From Jannaschia pagri (lineage in GTDB: Bacteria > Pseudomonadota > Alphaproteobacteria > Rhodobacterales > Rhodobacteraceae), in assembly GCF_019655435.1 (NCBI RefSeq), contig NZ_BPFH01000010.1, positions 1-62,054 of the forward strand: 62,054 bases of DNA, given 5' to 3'. A program made the translations under genes and the position numbers. Shown here in pieces: positions 16,769 through 25,110 of the stretch. The notes under the pieces are model-generated. The model did not search any database. It was not told where the DNA came from and saw nothing but the letters and a program-made list of their open reading frames with translations. Numbering within the stretch: the first letter of the stretch is position 1; each line of letters begins with the position of its first letter.

Positions 16769-17190
16769 AAGCTGCTCAAGGGTGCGTCAGTTGATCATCT
16801 TAGACACGCTATGGCTGGGTCTTGTTTCGCAGGTCCTGCCTGGGGTCACATGGCGAAGCCAGCGACATAGGAGCGTCAGGATGTCTTCGTCTGAATACCG
16901 TTTGCTTGTTATTTCCATGCTCTCTTTCGTCGCTATTGTAGTGGCCCGCATGTCCTTCTGCGCCTTTGTTAGACACTCATGTCACGGTGCTTTGATCGCC
17001 GGACGGCGAGTAAGACCATGTGGGGAAGGGGACCGGCGCCCCTGACAATGCCGTCCAGCGCCAAGCGCGTTGTTGCTATCGTCTTCCTCGCCCGCCCTAA
17101 ACATAGCCGAGGACCACGTCAGAGGAGATTATCCTTGTAGAGGTGTGATATCCCCATATCAATTAGACCCTGAATAGGGTACAGGTTGAT
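16769..17190. other. Intergenic region upstream of hipBA
   Basis: Apart from the two inverted repeats near the hipB start I see no supported gene here. An 87-codon plus-strand frame from 16782 has no convincing start or family. Confidence 0.4.
17146..17180. promoter_or_regulatory. Two inverted repeats at the hipBA promoter (candidate HipB operators)
   Basis: TGATATCCCCATATCA (17146-17161) is a 6-bp inverted repeat around CCCC. ACCCTGAATAGGGT (17167-17180) is a 5-bp inverted repeat around GAAT. Both lie within 45 bp of the hipB ATG. HipB-type antitoxins repress their own promoter by binding such dyads. Confidence 0.5.
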
Positions 17191-17499
17191 ATGGTTGTAT
17201 CCCTTCATATCGCATCACCCGAAGACTCCGCCCAAGCAGCGGGGGCCGCGCTCAAAGAGCTGCGCCTGGCCCGCCGTTGGACGCGGAAAGACCTGGGGGG
17301 CCGCGCTGGTGTTCCCGTGCCGACCCTGCGCCGTTTTGAAGAGACGGGGCTTGCGCCCTTTTTGACAGTCGTGCGCCTGGCGCGTGCCCTGGCCCGCGAC
17401 GATGAGATCGCGCAGATCTTTGCGCCCGACCAGGGGCTGCCCGACGATCTGGATACCCTCCTGTCACAAGAGGCCAAGGATCGGGACCGCAGGCGATGA
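17191..17499 (+). CDS. HipB-like HTH antitoxin
   Basis: This 102-aa protein has a Xre-type helix-turn-helix at about 18-75 (LKELRLARRWTRKDLGGRAGVPVPTLRRFEETG). It is placed directly before a HipA-family kinase with a 4-nt ATGA overlap. It would neutralise HipA and repress the operon. AGG lies about 7 nt before the ATG. Confidence 0.8.
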   Translation: MVVSLHIASPEDSAQAAGAALKELRLARRWTRKDLGGRAGVPVPTLRRFEETGLAPFLTVVRLARALARDDEIAQIFAPDQGLPDDLDTLLSQEAKDRDRRR

Positions 17500-18809
17500 C
17501 CGGAGCGTTGCCCCCTTGGCCCTTGGGTCAGACCCTGACGGTCACGCTGCGGGATCTGGCCATGGGGGACGACGCCTGTCGGACCGTCCCGGTGGGGCGG
17601 TTGGCTTGGTCCCGCCAGCGCCGCGTCGCGGTCTTTGAGCCCGATGCCACCGCCGGACGCTTGCCCTTGTCGCCCCATGCGCTGCGCCTGGATCAGGGAC
17701 TAACACAGGGGAATGGCGCGGAGTTCGGAGGACTCCACGGTGTTTTCGCCGACAGTTTGCCCGACGGATGGGGGACCCTGTTGGTCGACCGGGAAGCGGC
17801 GGCCCGGGGTCTGCGCCATAGTGATCTGACCCCAGTGGACCGTCTGGCCGTCGTGGGCGAGGGCGGCATGGGCGCGCTGTCCTATCAGCCGGAGGCGGCG
17901 CGGGCGGATGACGGCGCCCCCGATGTCGCGGCCCTGGCCCAAGCGGCCCAGCGGGTGCTGTGCGACGCGGGTGATGTTGCGCTGGCCGATGCGCCGCGCT
18001 TGCGGGCGGCCTTGGGCGGCTCCGGCGGGGCGCGTCCCAAGATCGTCTGTCAGATTGGGCCAGGGGAGGACCCCGTGTTGCGCGCGGCCTCGGCGCCGCC
18101 CGACCCGGCCTTTGACCATTGGATCGTAAAGTTCCCGGCGCAGGAAGATGGCCGCGACATCGCGGTCGTGGAACAGGCCTATGCCACCATGGCCCGCGCC
18201 GCCGGGATCGACATGCCCCCGACGCGCGTCGTGACCGGCTCCGATGGGCGCCGGTTCTTTGCCGCGCGGCGGTTTGATCGGCAGGTGATGGCGACAAAGC
18301 AAGGGGCGCGACTGCGCCGGTGGCACATGCTGTCGGCCTCTGGGGCGCTGGACAGCGAACATCGGAACTATGCCTTCGACTATGCGACGCTGTTGACGTG
18401 GATCGGACAGCTTACCCGCGACCAGCGCGCCATCGAGGAAGGGTTTCGCCGCGCGGCCTTCAACGCCATGGCCCACAATCGGGATGATCACGGGCGGCAA
18501 CACGCCGCTCTGATGGATCTGGACGGGCAGGGGGCGTGGCGGTGGCGTCTGTCTCCGGCCTATGACCTGACGCCGTCAGATGGACCGGGCGGTGAGCATA
18601 GCCTGGCCATCGGCGGCGCCGGGCGGGATGTGGATCGCCCCGCGTTGGAGCGTTTGGCCCGCGACGTGGGCGTCCCGGCGGCGCGGCGCGACGGGATCCT
18701 GCAAGACGTGGCCCAAGCGGTCGCCGACTGGTCGCACCACGCAGACCGCGCAGGTGTGCCCCGAGCCACCCGTGAGCGCGTCGCTGAATTGCATTGTTTG
18801 GTTCCATGA
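17496..18809 (+). CDS. HipA-family serine/threonine kinase toxin
   Basis: This 437-aa protein has HipA landmarks in order: FADSLPDGWG (84-93), GGSGGARPK phosphate-loop region (174-182), WIVKFPAQ with the ATP-binding Lys (209-216), RFDR (259-262), the catalytic loop region HNRDDHGRQ (327-335) and LSPAYDLTPS (352-361). In other HipA proteins the kinase phosphorylates glutamyl-tRNA synthetase and induces dormancy. As part of a plasmid-borne pair with the HipB-like gene it would act as a stability module. The usual Asn after DDH..N is Gln here, a small deviation. Confidence 0.85.
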   Translation: MTGALPPWPLGQTLTVTLRDLAMGDDACRTVPVGRLAWSRQRRVAVFEPDATAGRLPLSPHALRLDQGLTQGNGAEFGGLHGVFADSLPDGWGTLLVDREAAARGLRHSDLTPVDRLAVVGEGGMGALSYQPEAARADDGAPDVAALAQAAQRVLCDAGDVALADAPRLRAALGGSGGARPKIVCQIGPGEDPVLRAASAPPDPAFDHWIVKFPAQEDGRDIAVVEQAYATMARAAGIDMPPTRVVTGSDGRRFFAARRFDRQVMATKQGARLRRWHMLSASGALDSEHRNYAFDYATLLTWIGQLTRDQRAIEEGFRRAAFNAMAHNRDDHGRQHAALMDLDGQGAWRWRLSPAYDLTPSDGPGGEHSLAIGGAGRDVDRPALERLARDVGVPAARRDGILQDVAQAVADWSHHADRAGVPRATRERVAELHCLVP

Positions 18810-19040
18810 GGCCGGATGGGGTGCCTGGGCTATGGGTGGACGTGACCACAGGGTGTCGTGCGGCTCCGGTTCGGAGACCTCTGGCGCTTCTTAGGATGCG
18901 GGCTTTGTCGGCTCGTCCAACGCTAGGCGCGCGTGGCTACCTTCTCATGCCAAGAGGACGCCAAGGTCGACGTGGCCACTCCTAGGAACGCCCCGAAGAC
19001 CAACCACGTTTTGCGTCCTGTTAGTCGATACTCGCGTCGA

Positions 19041-20600
19041 TCAGAGGTGCTCGATGCGAGCGCCCATCTTGGGCAGGGTCCTTTCGCCGGGGTTGGTCTC
19101 CAGCAGGGGCGCGCCCTGGGGTGGGACCTCGCATAGGGGGCCGAAGTTCATCACGGCGCGATACCGCTGCCCGCCGGACTGGAAGGTGACCGACAGCACC
19201 TCGCCCGCCTGCTCAACCTGGTGCGACTGTCCGGTGGCAAAGCCCTTGGCCCGGCGCAAGGACAGCATTCGGCGGTAATAGCCCAGCACGCTATGCGGGT
19301 CCGCCGCCTGGTGGCTGACCGCAAGGTCTGGGCTCCAATTCATTGGGAGCGTTGGTTGGCCGGTCGTGAACCCATAGGTTCCCGGCGTATCGGTCCAGGG
19401 CAGGGGCACACGGGGCCCCGGCCGCCCCGGTCCGTCGGGCCAGAAGCGCAGCTCGAACGGGTCGTCGATGGCGTCCTTCGGCAGGTCCGGCTGCGGAAGG
19501 CCCAGTTCTTCGCCTTGATACAGCAGCAGTGGTCCAGGCATCGCGCAGAGGATCGTGGCCAAGAACCGCGCCATTTGGGGCGGCGGCACGTCCGGCATGC
19601 GGGAGGCAGGGCGCGGTTGATCGTGGCTGCTGAACCACCAGGGCAGGATCCAATCCTGTCCCTCCATCGCCTCGAAAATCGGGGCGAAGGCCTCGGGCCG
19701 GTGGGCGCTGGCGGGCATATCCGTGGTATACATGGCATCGAGGCGCCCCGGCGCGCAGAACGCCTTGGCCACCTCTAGGGATTGGTTGCCGGTATTGCAT
19801 TCCCCCACCAGCCACAGGTCTTCCCCGGCCCAGGCCCGCAACCGCTCGGTCCAGGCGGCGCCGTCGCCGGGCAGCATGTCGTGGATATGGTCTTGATAGG
19901 CATAGGGGGAGGCGGCGGGGCCTTCGATCTTGGCCCGCGCCTCGGGCGAAGCGGGGGGATTGTCGGCCAAGGACGGGTCGAACAGATAGGCTGTGACCAC
20001 ATCTAGGCGAAACCCGCTGACACCCCGGTCGCGCCAAAACCGGACTGTCCGCTCAATATCGGCCTGTACGGCGTCGTTGCGCAGGTCCAGCGACGGCTGA
20101 TGGGACGTGAACTGATGCAGGTAATACTGAGACCGCTCATGGGACCAATACCAGGCCGGGCCACCGAAAAAGGACATCCAGTTGTTCGGGGGGCTGCCGT
20201 CCGGTTTTGGATCGCGAAAGACGTAATGGGCCGCCGCCGCATCGTCGCCGGCAAGGGCCGCTTGGAACCGGGGGTCCAGGGTTGAGGTGTGGTTGAGAAC
20301 CAGATCCACAAGCACGCCCAGGCCCCGCGCATCGGCAGCGGCCACCAGGGCGTCGAAATCCGCGAGCGTGCCGAGGTCGGGGTGGACCGCGCGATGGTCT
20401 GCCACGTCGTACCCCGCATCCACGAGGGGCGAGGGGTAAAAGGGGGCCAGCCAGATCGCATCGACGCCCAGGTCGGCAATGTAATCCAGCTTGGTCGCGA
20501 CGCCTCGCAGGTCCCCGATGCCGTTGCCGGTCGTGTCGAGAAAGGCGCGGGGAAAGATCTCATAGATCACCGGTGGGGCCGCCCGAAGGTTACGCGGCAT
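19041..20600 (-). CDS. GH13 alpha-glucosidase/oligo-1,6-glucosidase family
   Basis: This 519-aa cytosolic enzyme has conserved GH13 regions: VLVDLVLNHTS (96-106), GFRLDVV with nucleophile D200, VGECN with general acid E267, and SSHDQPR with H326/D327. The N-terminus (VIYEIFPRAFLDTTGNGIGDLRG) is typical of alpha-glucosidases acting on maltose, sucrose or trehalose. No sugar transporter or regulator adjoins it. Its start overlaps the end of a small upstream frame by 11 bp. Confidence 0.9.
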   Translation of the reverse strand: MPRNLRAAPPVIYEIFPRAFLDTTGNGIGDLRGVATKLDYIADLGVDAIWLAPFYPSPLVDAGYDVADHRAVHPDLGTLADFDALVAAADARGLGVLVDLVLNHTSTLDPRFQAALAGDDAAAAHYVFRDPKPDGSPPNNWMSFFGGPAWYWSHERSQYYLHQFTSHQPSLDLRNDAVQADIERTVRFWRDRGVSGFRLDVVTAYLFDPSLADNPPASPEARAKIEGPAASPYAYQDHIHDMLPGDGAAWTERLRAWAGEDLWLVGECNTGNQSLEVAKAFCAPGRLDAMYTTDMPASAHRPEAFAPIFEAMEGQDWILPWWFSSHDQPRPASRMPDVPPPQMARFLATILCAMPGPLLLYQGEELGLPQPDLPKDAIDDPFELRFWPDGPGRPGPRVPLPWTDTPGTYGFTTGQPTLPMNWSPDLAVSHQAADPHSVLGYYRRMLSLRRAKGFATGQSHQVEQAGEVLSVTFQSGGQRYRAVMNFGPLCEVPPQGAPLLETNPGERTLPKMGARIEHL

Positions 20601-20823
20601 TGGGGATGTCCTCTGCCAAGGGAGGGTTTGCGCGGTATGAGACCTGTCGTCGGAAGACGCCGCCTATGCGAATCGCCGGGCCAAGTCGCCGACAGGCATG
20701 TGGCTTTACGCAGATCTCCTTGGACTTCGACATCGCGGCCCCGATAGTCGGGCCCGGACCATCTGGCCTGCGCACCGCGTCGATCGTTTGGGCGTGCACC
20801 ATGTGCTGCGCGTGTTTCGTCAT
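20590..20823 (-). CDS. Hypothetical small protein coupled to the GH13 gene
   Basis: This 77-aa frame begins at ATG 20823 with AAAGGA 7 nt upstream and overlaps the GH13 start by 11 bp, which suggests coupled translation. It is basic with three Cys/His positions (CVKPHAC) but matches no family I know. The stop overlapping another start is the main support; it could still be chance. Confidence 0.4.
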   Translation of the reverse strand: MTKHAQHMVHAQTIDAVRRPDGPGPTIGAAMSKSKEICVKPHACRRLGPAIRIGGVFRRQVSYRANPPLAEDIPNAA

Positions 20824-21352
20824 GGCGGCGTCCTTTTGTTTGGGCCAGAAGGGTGGGCCCGTTTGGACCATCCACGCTTCGGCGTAGAACGCTGCGACTG
20901 TGCTTGAGGTTCCAGGCGGCGTGACCCATGCAGGCCGCGCGGCGTGCCCGCAGGGTAGGTGCGTTGGGTGTCCGACGCTGCTGAGATAGGAGATTTAGGC
21001 TCTAAATTCCCTATCAGAGCCTGTTCCACGCGTGTTGGCGGTGGGAAAACGCGGCAATTGGGGCGTCGTCAGCCGGAGGGTCATCCACCGGAACACCATC
21101 ACCTGCGAAGGGTGACTTGCACACTGGCACGAAGCTCTCAAATCAACCCTAGAGACCTCCACATCGCTGATCGGTTGGCCTCCTAGGGCAAGCGCAGATT
21201 CACACCCAATCGCTCGGACCACGTGGCGTGATCGTCTTCCCTTGCGGCGGCTTCTGCGGTGTCGCAAACATCGCGCCGAAACGGCGAGGGTCCGGGCGGT
21301 TCGCCTGTGCCCCGGTCCGAATGCGCAGCGGTTTTCCCATGAGGTCCCGAGA
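20824..21352. other. Gene-poor stretch with a strong two-part dyad
   Basis: I see no supported gene between 20824 and 21352. The only structure that stands out is the dyad at 20985-21015. Confidence 0.4.
20985..21015. promoter_or_regulatory. 31-bp two-part inverted repeat
   Basis: GATAGG (20985-20990) pairs with CCTATC (21010-21015), and ATTTAG (20993-20998) pairs with CTAAAT (21002-21007). It is AT-rich against a GC-rich background and lies 338 bp before the Dabb gene. It looks like a repressor operator; the inner part vaguely resembles Irr/ICE-type dyads. Confidence 0.4.
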
Positions 21353-21646
21353 ATGTCTGATACCCGGCCCATTCGCCATGTTGTCCTGTTCAGCAGCAAG
21401 CATCCCGATACCATCGACCAAATCATTGAGGGCCTGTGGATGTTGAAAGACATCCCATCGGTGGGCCATTTCGAGGTGCGCCGGAACCGAAACGAAGATC
21501 GCTACTCCAACGATGTGGACGTCGTGGTCTATGCGGAGTTCGACAGCCCCGAAGCGCTTGCGGCCTATCGTGCCCACCCGATCTACGACGAATGCGTGGA
21601 GATCGTGCGCCCGCTGCGATCTCTGCGATTGGCGGCAGATTTCTAG
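21353..21646 (+). CDS. Dabb (stress-responsive A/B barrel) domain protein
   Basis: This 97-aa dimeric alpha/beta-barrel domain protein has the opening IRHVVLFSSKHPDTIDQIIEGLWML, a central IPSVGHFEVRRN, and VVVYAEFDSPEALAAYRAHPIYDECVEIV. All of these fit the family. ATG 21353 has GAGG 8 nt upstream. Its stop is immediately followed by the GTG of pabB, so they are probably co-translated. Function in this family is poorly known. Confidence 0.75.
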   Translation: MSDTRPIRHVVLFSSKHPDTIDQIIEGLWMLKDIPSVGHFEVRRNRNEDRYSNDVDVVVYAEFDSPEALAAYRAHPIYDECVEIVRPLRSLRLAADF

Positions 21647-22783
21647 GTGACGGCCCGCGATCCGAGTGGCGTCATTGCCTTTGACACGGGTCCGCTGGGC
21701 GCAGGGACCCAGTTTTCGGACCCCGTTGATCTGATCGAAGCCTGGCAGCCCGAGGAGGTCGCGCAGGCCTTTGACCGGCTAGAGCGTGCGACGGCCCGTG
21801 GCCAATGGCTCGCCGGAACGCTGTCCTACGAGTTGGGGTATGCGCTGGTCCCGGTGTTGGCGGACCGGATGCCTGCGCGGCGGGACGCGCCCCTGCTGCG
21901 CTTCGGTGTGTACGACGCGCCGCACGCCCTGCCCGACCGGTCGTCGCAGGGGACCGGGCGGCTGGGCAGCTTCACGCCCGACTGGACGCTGGAGCGTTAC
22001 CGTGACGCCTTTGACGCCGTTCACGGGTTTCTCGGGCAAGGCGACATCTACCAGGCGAACCTGACCTTTCCGATGTTCGCCGATTGGAGCGGGTGTCCCT
22101 TCGACCTCTACGACCGTCTGCGCGCCCGCCAACCGGTGCCCCATGGCGCCTTTGTCGATCTGGGCGGGCAGATTGCCTTGTCCCGCTCGCCAGAGTTGTT
22201 CTTTTCGGTCTCCACCAGTGGCACCATGCGCACCCGCCCCATGAAGGGCACGCGACCGCGCAGCCGGGATGCCCGCCAGGACAAGCGCCTCCGGGACCAG
22301 CTTATCGCTGCAGAGAAGGACCGGGCCGAGAACCTGATGATCACCGATCTTTTGCGGAACGACCTGTCGCGGATATCGATCACGGGCAGCGTCCGGGTGC
22401 CTATGCTGTTCGAGGTGGAAAGCTACGCCACGGTCCATCAAATGGTGTCCGAGGTCGTCTCAGACCGTCGGGCCAATGTCGGTTTGCAAGACACACTGAC
22501 CGCTCTCTTTCCTTGTGGCAGCATCACGGGCGCGCCGAAAATCCGGGCCATGCAGATCCTGTCGGAGTTGGAGGACGCGCCCCGTGGCCTTTACTGTGGG
22601 GCGATTGGTTGGATAGCGCCCGACGGCAGCATGGCCTTCAACGTGGCCATTCGCACGATCCTGTTGGACCCAAACGGGCGCGCGCGCCTGAACGTGGGCG
22701 GTGGGATCGTCTATGACAGCACGGCGCTGTCGGAGTTCCAGGAGGCGCGGCTTAAGGCGACATTTGCCGATCTGGGTGATTGA
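21647..22783 (+). CDS. pabB: Aminodeoxychorismate synthase component I (PabB)
   Basis: This 378-aa enzyme converts chorismate to 4-amino-4-deoxychorismate for p-aminobenzoate and folate, with a glutamine amidotransferase partner not encoded here. Chorismate-binding landmarks are YQANLTFP, SRSPELFF, TRPMKGTRPR, ENLMITDLLRNDLSR, the family-typical PCGSITGAPK and the C-terminal IRTILLD..GGGIVYDS. It starts at GTG directly after the Dabb stop. The length suits a PabB lacking the long N-terminal part. Confidence 0.9.
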   Translation: MTARDPSGVIAFDTGPLGAGTQFSDPVDLIEAWQPEEVAQAFDRLERATARGQWLAGTLSYELGYALVPVLADRMPARRDAPLLRFGVYDAPHALPDRSSQGTGRLGSFTPDWTLERYRDAFDAVHGFLGQGDIYQANLTFPMFADWSGCPFDLYDRLRARQPVPHGAFVDLGGQIALSRSPELFFSVSTSGTMRTRPMKGTRPRSRDARQDKRLRDQLIAAEKDRAENLMITDLLRNDLSRISITGSVRVPMLFEVESYATVHQMVSEVVSDRRANVGLQDTLTALFPCGSITGAPKIRAMQILSELEDAPRGLYCGAIGWIAPDGSMAFNVAIRTILLDPNGRARLNVGGGIVYDSTALSEFQEARLKATFADLGD

Positions 22784-22855
22784 CGCCCCCATGTCCGGCC
22801 TATGCGGTGGGGCTGGATCGCGATTGTCGTTCGACTATTCCGTGGGATCCGTTAG

Positions 22856-23464
22856 ATGCACTCCATGGGTGTTTTATCTACAAAATCCGAACAGATCGCC
22901 GATGTCCTCGCCGAAGAGATCATTCGAGGTGAGTTCGCCCCCGGTGCGCGCCTGGGCCAAGACCATATCGCTGAGCGGTTTCAAAGCAGCCATGTGCCCG
23001 TGCGTGAGGCCCTGCAAAGGCTTGTGCAAATGGAGTTGGCCACCTCGGAGCCTCGGCGGGGCGTTCGGGTTTTTTCGCTGTCCGCATCGGACCTCGACGA
23101 CATTCAGCAGATGCGCTTGGCGCTGGAACCTCTGGCCCTGCGGCAGGCCACGGCGCAGCTCGACGCCGAAGACCTGAGCAAGATTGAAGCGGCCCGGACG
23201 GCCTGTGATGTGGCGGAGGACCCAATCGTGTGGGAGCGGGCCAATCGGCGGTTTCACTTGGCGATTTTGTCACCCTGTGCCCGTCCCCTGCTCCTGCGAC
23301 GGATCGAGCCCTTGCAGCGGCTGTCGGCCCACCGCTTCCATTCCCGGTGGCGCAAAGGGTGGGTCAAGACCTCGGATCGCGATCACGGGGCGATCGTTGA
23401 GGCCATGCGGGCGCGGGATGCCGACAAGGCCTGCCACGTCCTGGCCCGGCACTTGAACCGGTAA
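22856..23464 (+). CDS. bioR: BioR-type GntR/FCD biotin regulator
   Basis: This 202-aa GntR-family repressor has an N-terminal winged helix (about 10-75; ADVLAEEIIRGEFAPGARLGQDHIAERF, then VPVREALQRL) and an FCD-type effector domain (about 85-200). It is followed by bioY and bioB, with BioR-like boxes at both its own 5' end and before bioY, so it is assigned as BioR. ATG 22856 or 22865 are the only usable starts, which places its own box inside the first codons and points to autoregulation. Confidence 0.85.
   Translation: MHSMGVLSTKSEQIADVLAEEIIRGEFAPGARLGQDHIAERFQSSHVPVREALQRLVQMELATSEPRRGVRVFSLSASDLDDIQQMRLALEPLALRQATAQLDAEDLSKIEAARTACDVAEDPIVWERANRRFHLAILSPCARPLLLRRIEPLQRLSAHRFHSRWRKGWVKTSDRDHGAIVEAMRARDADKACHVLARHLNR
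22872..22885. promoter_or_regulatory. BioR box overlapping the bioR 5' coding region
   Basis: TTTTATCTACAAAA contains TTATCTACAA, one mismatch from the known alphaproteobacterial BioR site (TTATMKATAA). It lies 16 bp after ATG 22856, within the first ten codons of bioR. Confidence 0.7.
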
Positions 23465-23486
23465 GATCATTTCTGCCCTTGAGCCG

Positions 23487-23498
23487 TAAATCTACAAA
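23487..23498. promoter_or_regulatory. Second BioR-like box upstream of bioY
   Basis: TAAATCTACAAA closely resembles the box in bioR (TTTATCTACAAA) and lies 52 bp before the bioY ATG. Confidence 0.5.
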
Positions 23499-23528
23499 GA
23501 TTATCCATGCTTCGAGTCACTGGAAATT

Positions 23529-23538
23529 TTATAGATAA
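23529..23538. promoter_or_regulatory. BioR box upstream of bioY
   Basis: TTATAGATAA is a perfect match to the BioR consensus TTATMKATAA. It ends 11 bp before the bioY ATG and partly overlaps the AAAGG ribosome binding site. Confidence 0.85.
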
Positions 23539-23549
23539 AGGCGCTCGTC

Positions 23550-24107
23550 ATGCAGAAAATGGACACCACATCAAAGGTCTTCGCCCCCCAGCGGATCGTC
23601 ATGTATGCCCTGGCGGTATCGCTCCTGACGCTGTCGGCGAAGGTCTCGGTCCCGTTTCTGACGGTGCCCATGACCCTGCAAGTCGCGGCTGTGCTGCTGC
23701 TGGCGGGCCTTGGTGGGCTGCGGTTCGGTGCGAGCAGCGTGGCATCCTACCTCGCCGCTGGTGCGGCAGGGCTGCCGGTGTTTGCGGGAACCCCGGAAAA
23801 GGGCCTTGGGCTCGCCTACATGGTGGGGCCGACGGGCGGATATCTGCTGGGCTTTTTGGTTGCGGCCATTGGCGTGGGCTGGGCCGTGGACCGGTTTGGG
23901 CGTCAGGCCGTCTGGCTGGCCATGCCGATGGGCCTGGCGGCGATCTATGCCCTGGGCGTGGCTTGGCTGTCGCAGTTTGTTCCGTCCGAACAGCTGCTGG
24001 CCCTTGGGGTGACGCCTTTCCTGCTGGGTGACATCGTGAAGGTCGCGCTGGCGGCTGTCCTGACCGTGGCGGCGCCCACCGCGCTGCGCCGCTTTGTGCG
24101 GGGCTGA
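23550..24107 (+). CDS. bioY: BioY biotin transporter S-component
   Basis: This 185-aa membrane protein has six predicted helices. Family features are [26 protein letters not shown] near the N-terminus and [16 protein letters not shown] in the middle. BioY binds biotin and can work with a shared ECF module; no bioM or bioN is present here. It sits under a consensus BioR box and is followed 4 nt later by bioB. Confidence 0.92.
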   Translation: MQKMDTTSKVFAPQRIVMYALAVSLLTLSAKVSVPFLTVPMTLQVAAVLLLAGLGGLRFGASSVASYLAAGAAGLPVFAGTPEKGLGLAYMVGPTGGYLLGFLVAAIGVGWAVDRFGRQAVWLAMPMGLAAIYALGVAWLSQFVPSEQLLALGVTPFLLGDIVKVALAAVLTVAAPTALRRFVRG

Positions 24108-24111
24108 CCCG

Positions 24112-25083
24112 GTGCTGGACGTTTCCGACCGGAAGGACGCCTCCCTTGCGGATCAGGCCGAGGCCCTGCTGCGCAGCCCTCTGCTGACGCTTCTGCATCG
24201 CGCGGCGGAGGTCCACCGGGCCCACCACGATGTGGAGGATATACAAAAGGCCAGCTTGCTGAGCATCAAGACCGGCGGTTGCCCGGAGGATTGCGCCTAT
24301 TGCCCCCAATCGGCCCACCACAAAGAGGTCGGGTTGCAGAAGGAGCACTTCATGGCCCCCGATACGGTGGTCGAGATGGCCGCCCGCGCCCAAGCGGCGG
24401 GGGCGGAGCGGTTCTGCATGGGCGCCGCCTGGCGCCGGGTGCGCGATGGGGCGGAGTTCGAGGCTGTCCTCGACATGATCCGGGGCGTCCGCGCCCTGGG
24501 GATGGAAGCCTGCGTCACGCTCGGCATGTTGGAGCAACATCAGGCCCAGGCCTTGGCCGACGCAGGGCTGACCGCCTACAACCACAATCTGGACACGGGT
24601 CCCGAGTTCTATGCTGAGATCATCGGCACGCGGACCTATCGGGATCGGTTGGAAACCCTGGACCATGTGCGTGCGGCCGGTGTCAGCATCTGCTGCGGCG
24701 GCATTATCGGGATGGGCGAAAGCCTGCGGGACCGCGCGGATTTGCTCGCCGTGCTGGCCGGTTTTGATCCGCAGCCCGAAAGCGTGCCAATCAATGCGCT
24801 GATCCCCGTGCCGGGCACGCCCCTGGGCCATCTGCCGCGCATCCGTCCCATGGAGATGGTGCGCATGGTGGCCGCGGCACGTATCCTGATGCCCAAGGCG
24901 CGCGTGCGGCTGTCGGCGGGGCGGGACGGCTTTTCCGTCAGCGATCAGATCCTGTGCTTTATGGCCGGGGCGAATTCGATCTTTTACGGCGATGTCCTGC
25001 TGACGGCACCTAACAGCGGCTTGTCCCTGGACGATGCTCTGTTCGAGACTCTTGCCGCGGTCGAGGAGGGCGCGACGCCCTGA
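24112..25083 (+). CDS. bioB: Biotin synthase BioB
   Basis: This 323-aa radical-SAM enzyme inserts sulfur into dethiobiotin. The 4Fe-4S motif is [13 protein letters not shown] with C57, C61 and C64. Later features are [12 protein letters not shown] and [11 protein letters not shown], and the Arg-rich ...[10 protein letters not shown]. The GTG at 24112, right after the bioY stop, is chosen because the longer frame would overlap bioY. The rest of the pathway (bioF, bioA, bioD, bioC) is absent, so the plasmid supports only the last step plus uptake. Confidence 0.93.
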   Translation: MLDVSDRKDASLADQAEALLRSPLLTLLHRAAEVHRAHHDVEDIQKASLLSIKTGGCPEDCAYCPQSAHHKEVGLQKEHFMAPDTVVEMAARAQAAGAERFCMGAAWRRVRDGAEFEAVLDMIRGVRALGMEACVTLGMLEQHQAQALADAGLTAYNHNLDTGPEFYAEIIGTRTYRDRLETLDHVRAAGVSICCGGIIGMGESLRDRADLLAVLAGFDPQPESVPINALIPVPGTPLGHLPRIRPMEMVRMVAAARILMPKARVRLSAGRDGFSVSDQILCFMAGANSIFYGDVLLTAPNSGLSLDDALFETLAAVEEGATP

Positions 25084-25110
25084 GCGCCGTGCGCCCCCAA
25101 TGGGAGGCGT

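Noticed and set aside
16782-17045. 87-codon plus-strand frame before hipBA
   Set aside because: No ribosome binding site or recognisable domain; sequence around it looks non-coding.
23599-24831. A 410-codon minus-strand frame opposite bioY and bioB
   Set aside because: bioY and bioB are clear by motif on the other strand; this is an antisense shadow of GC-rich codons.
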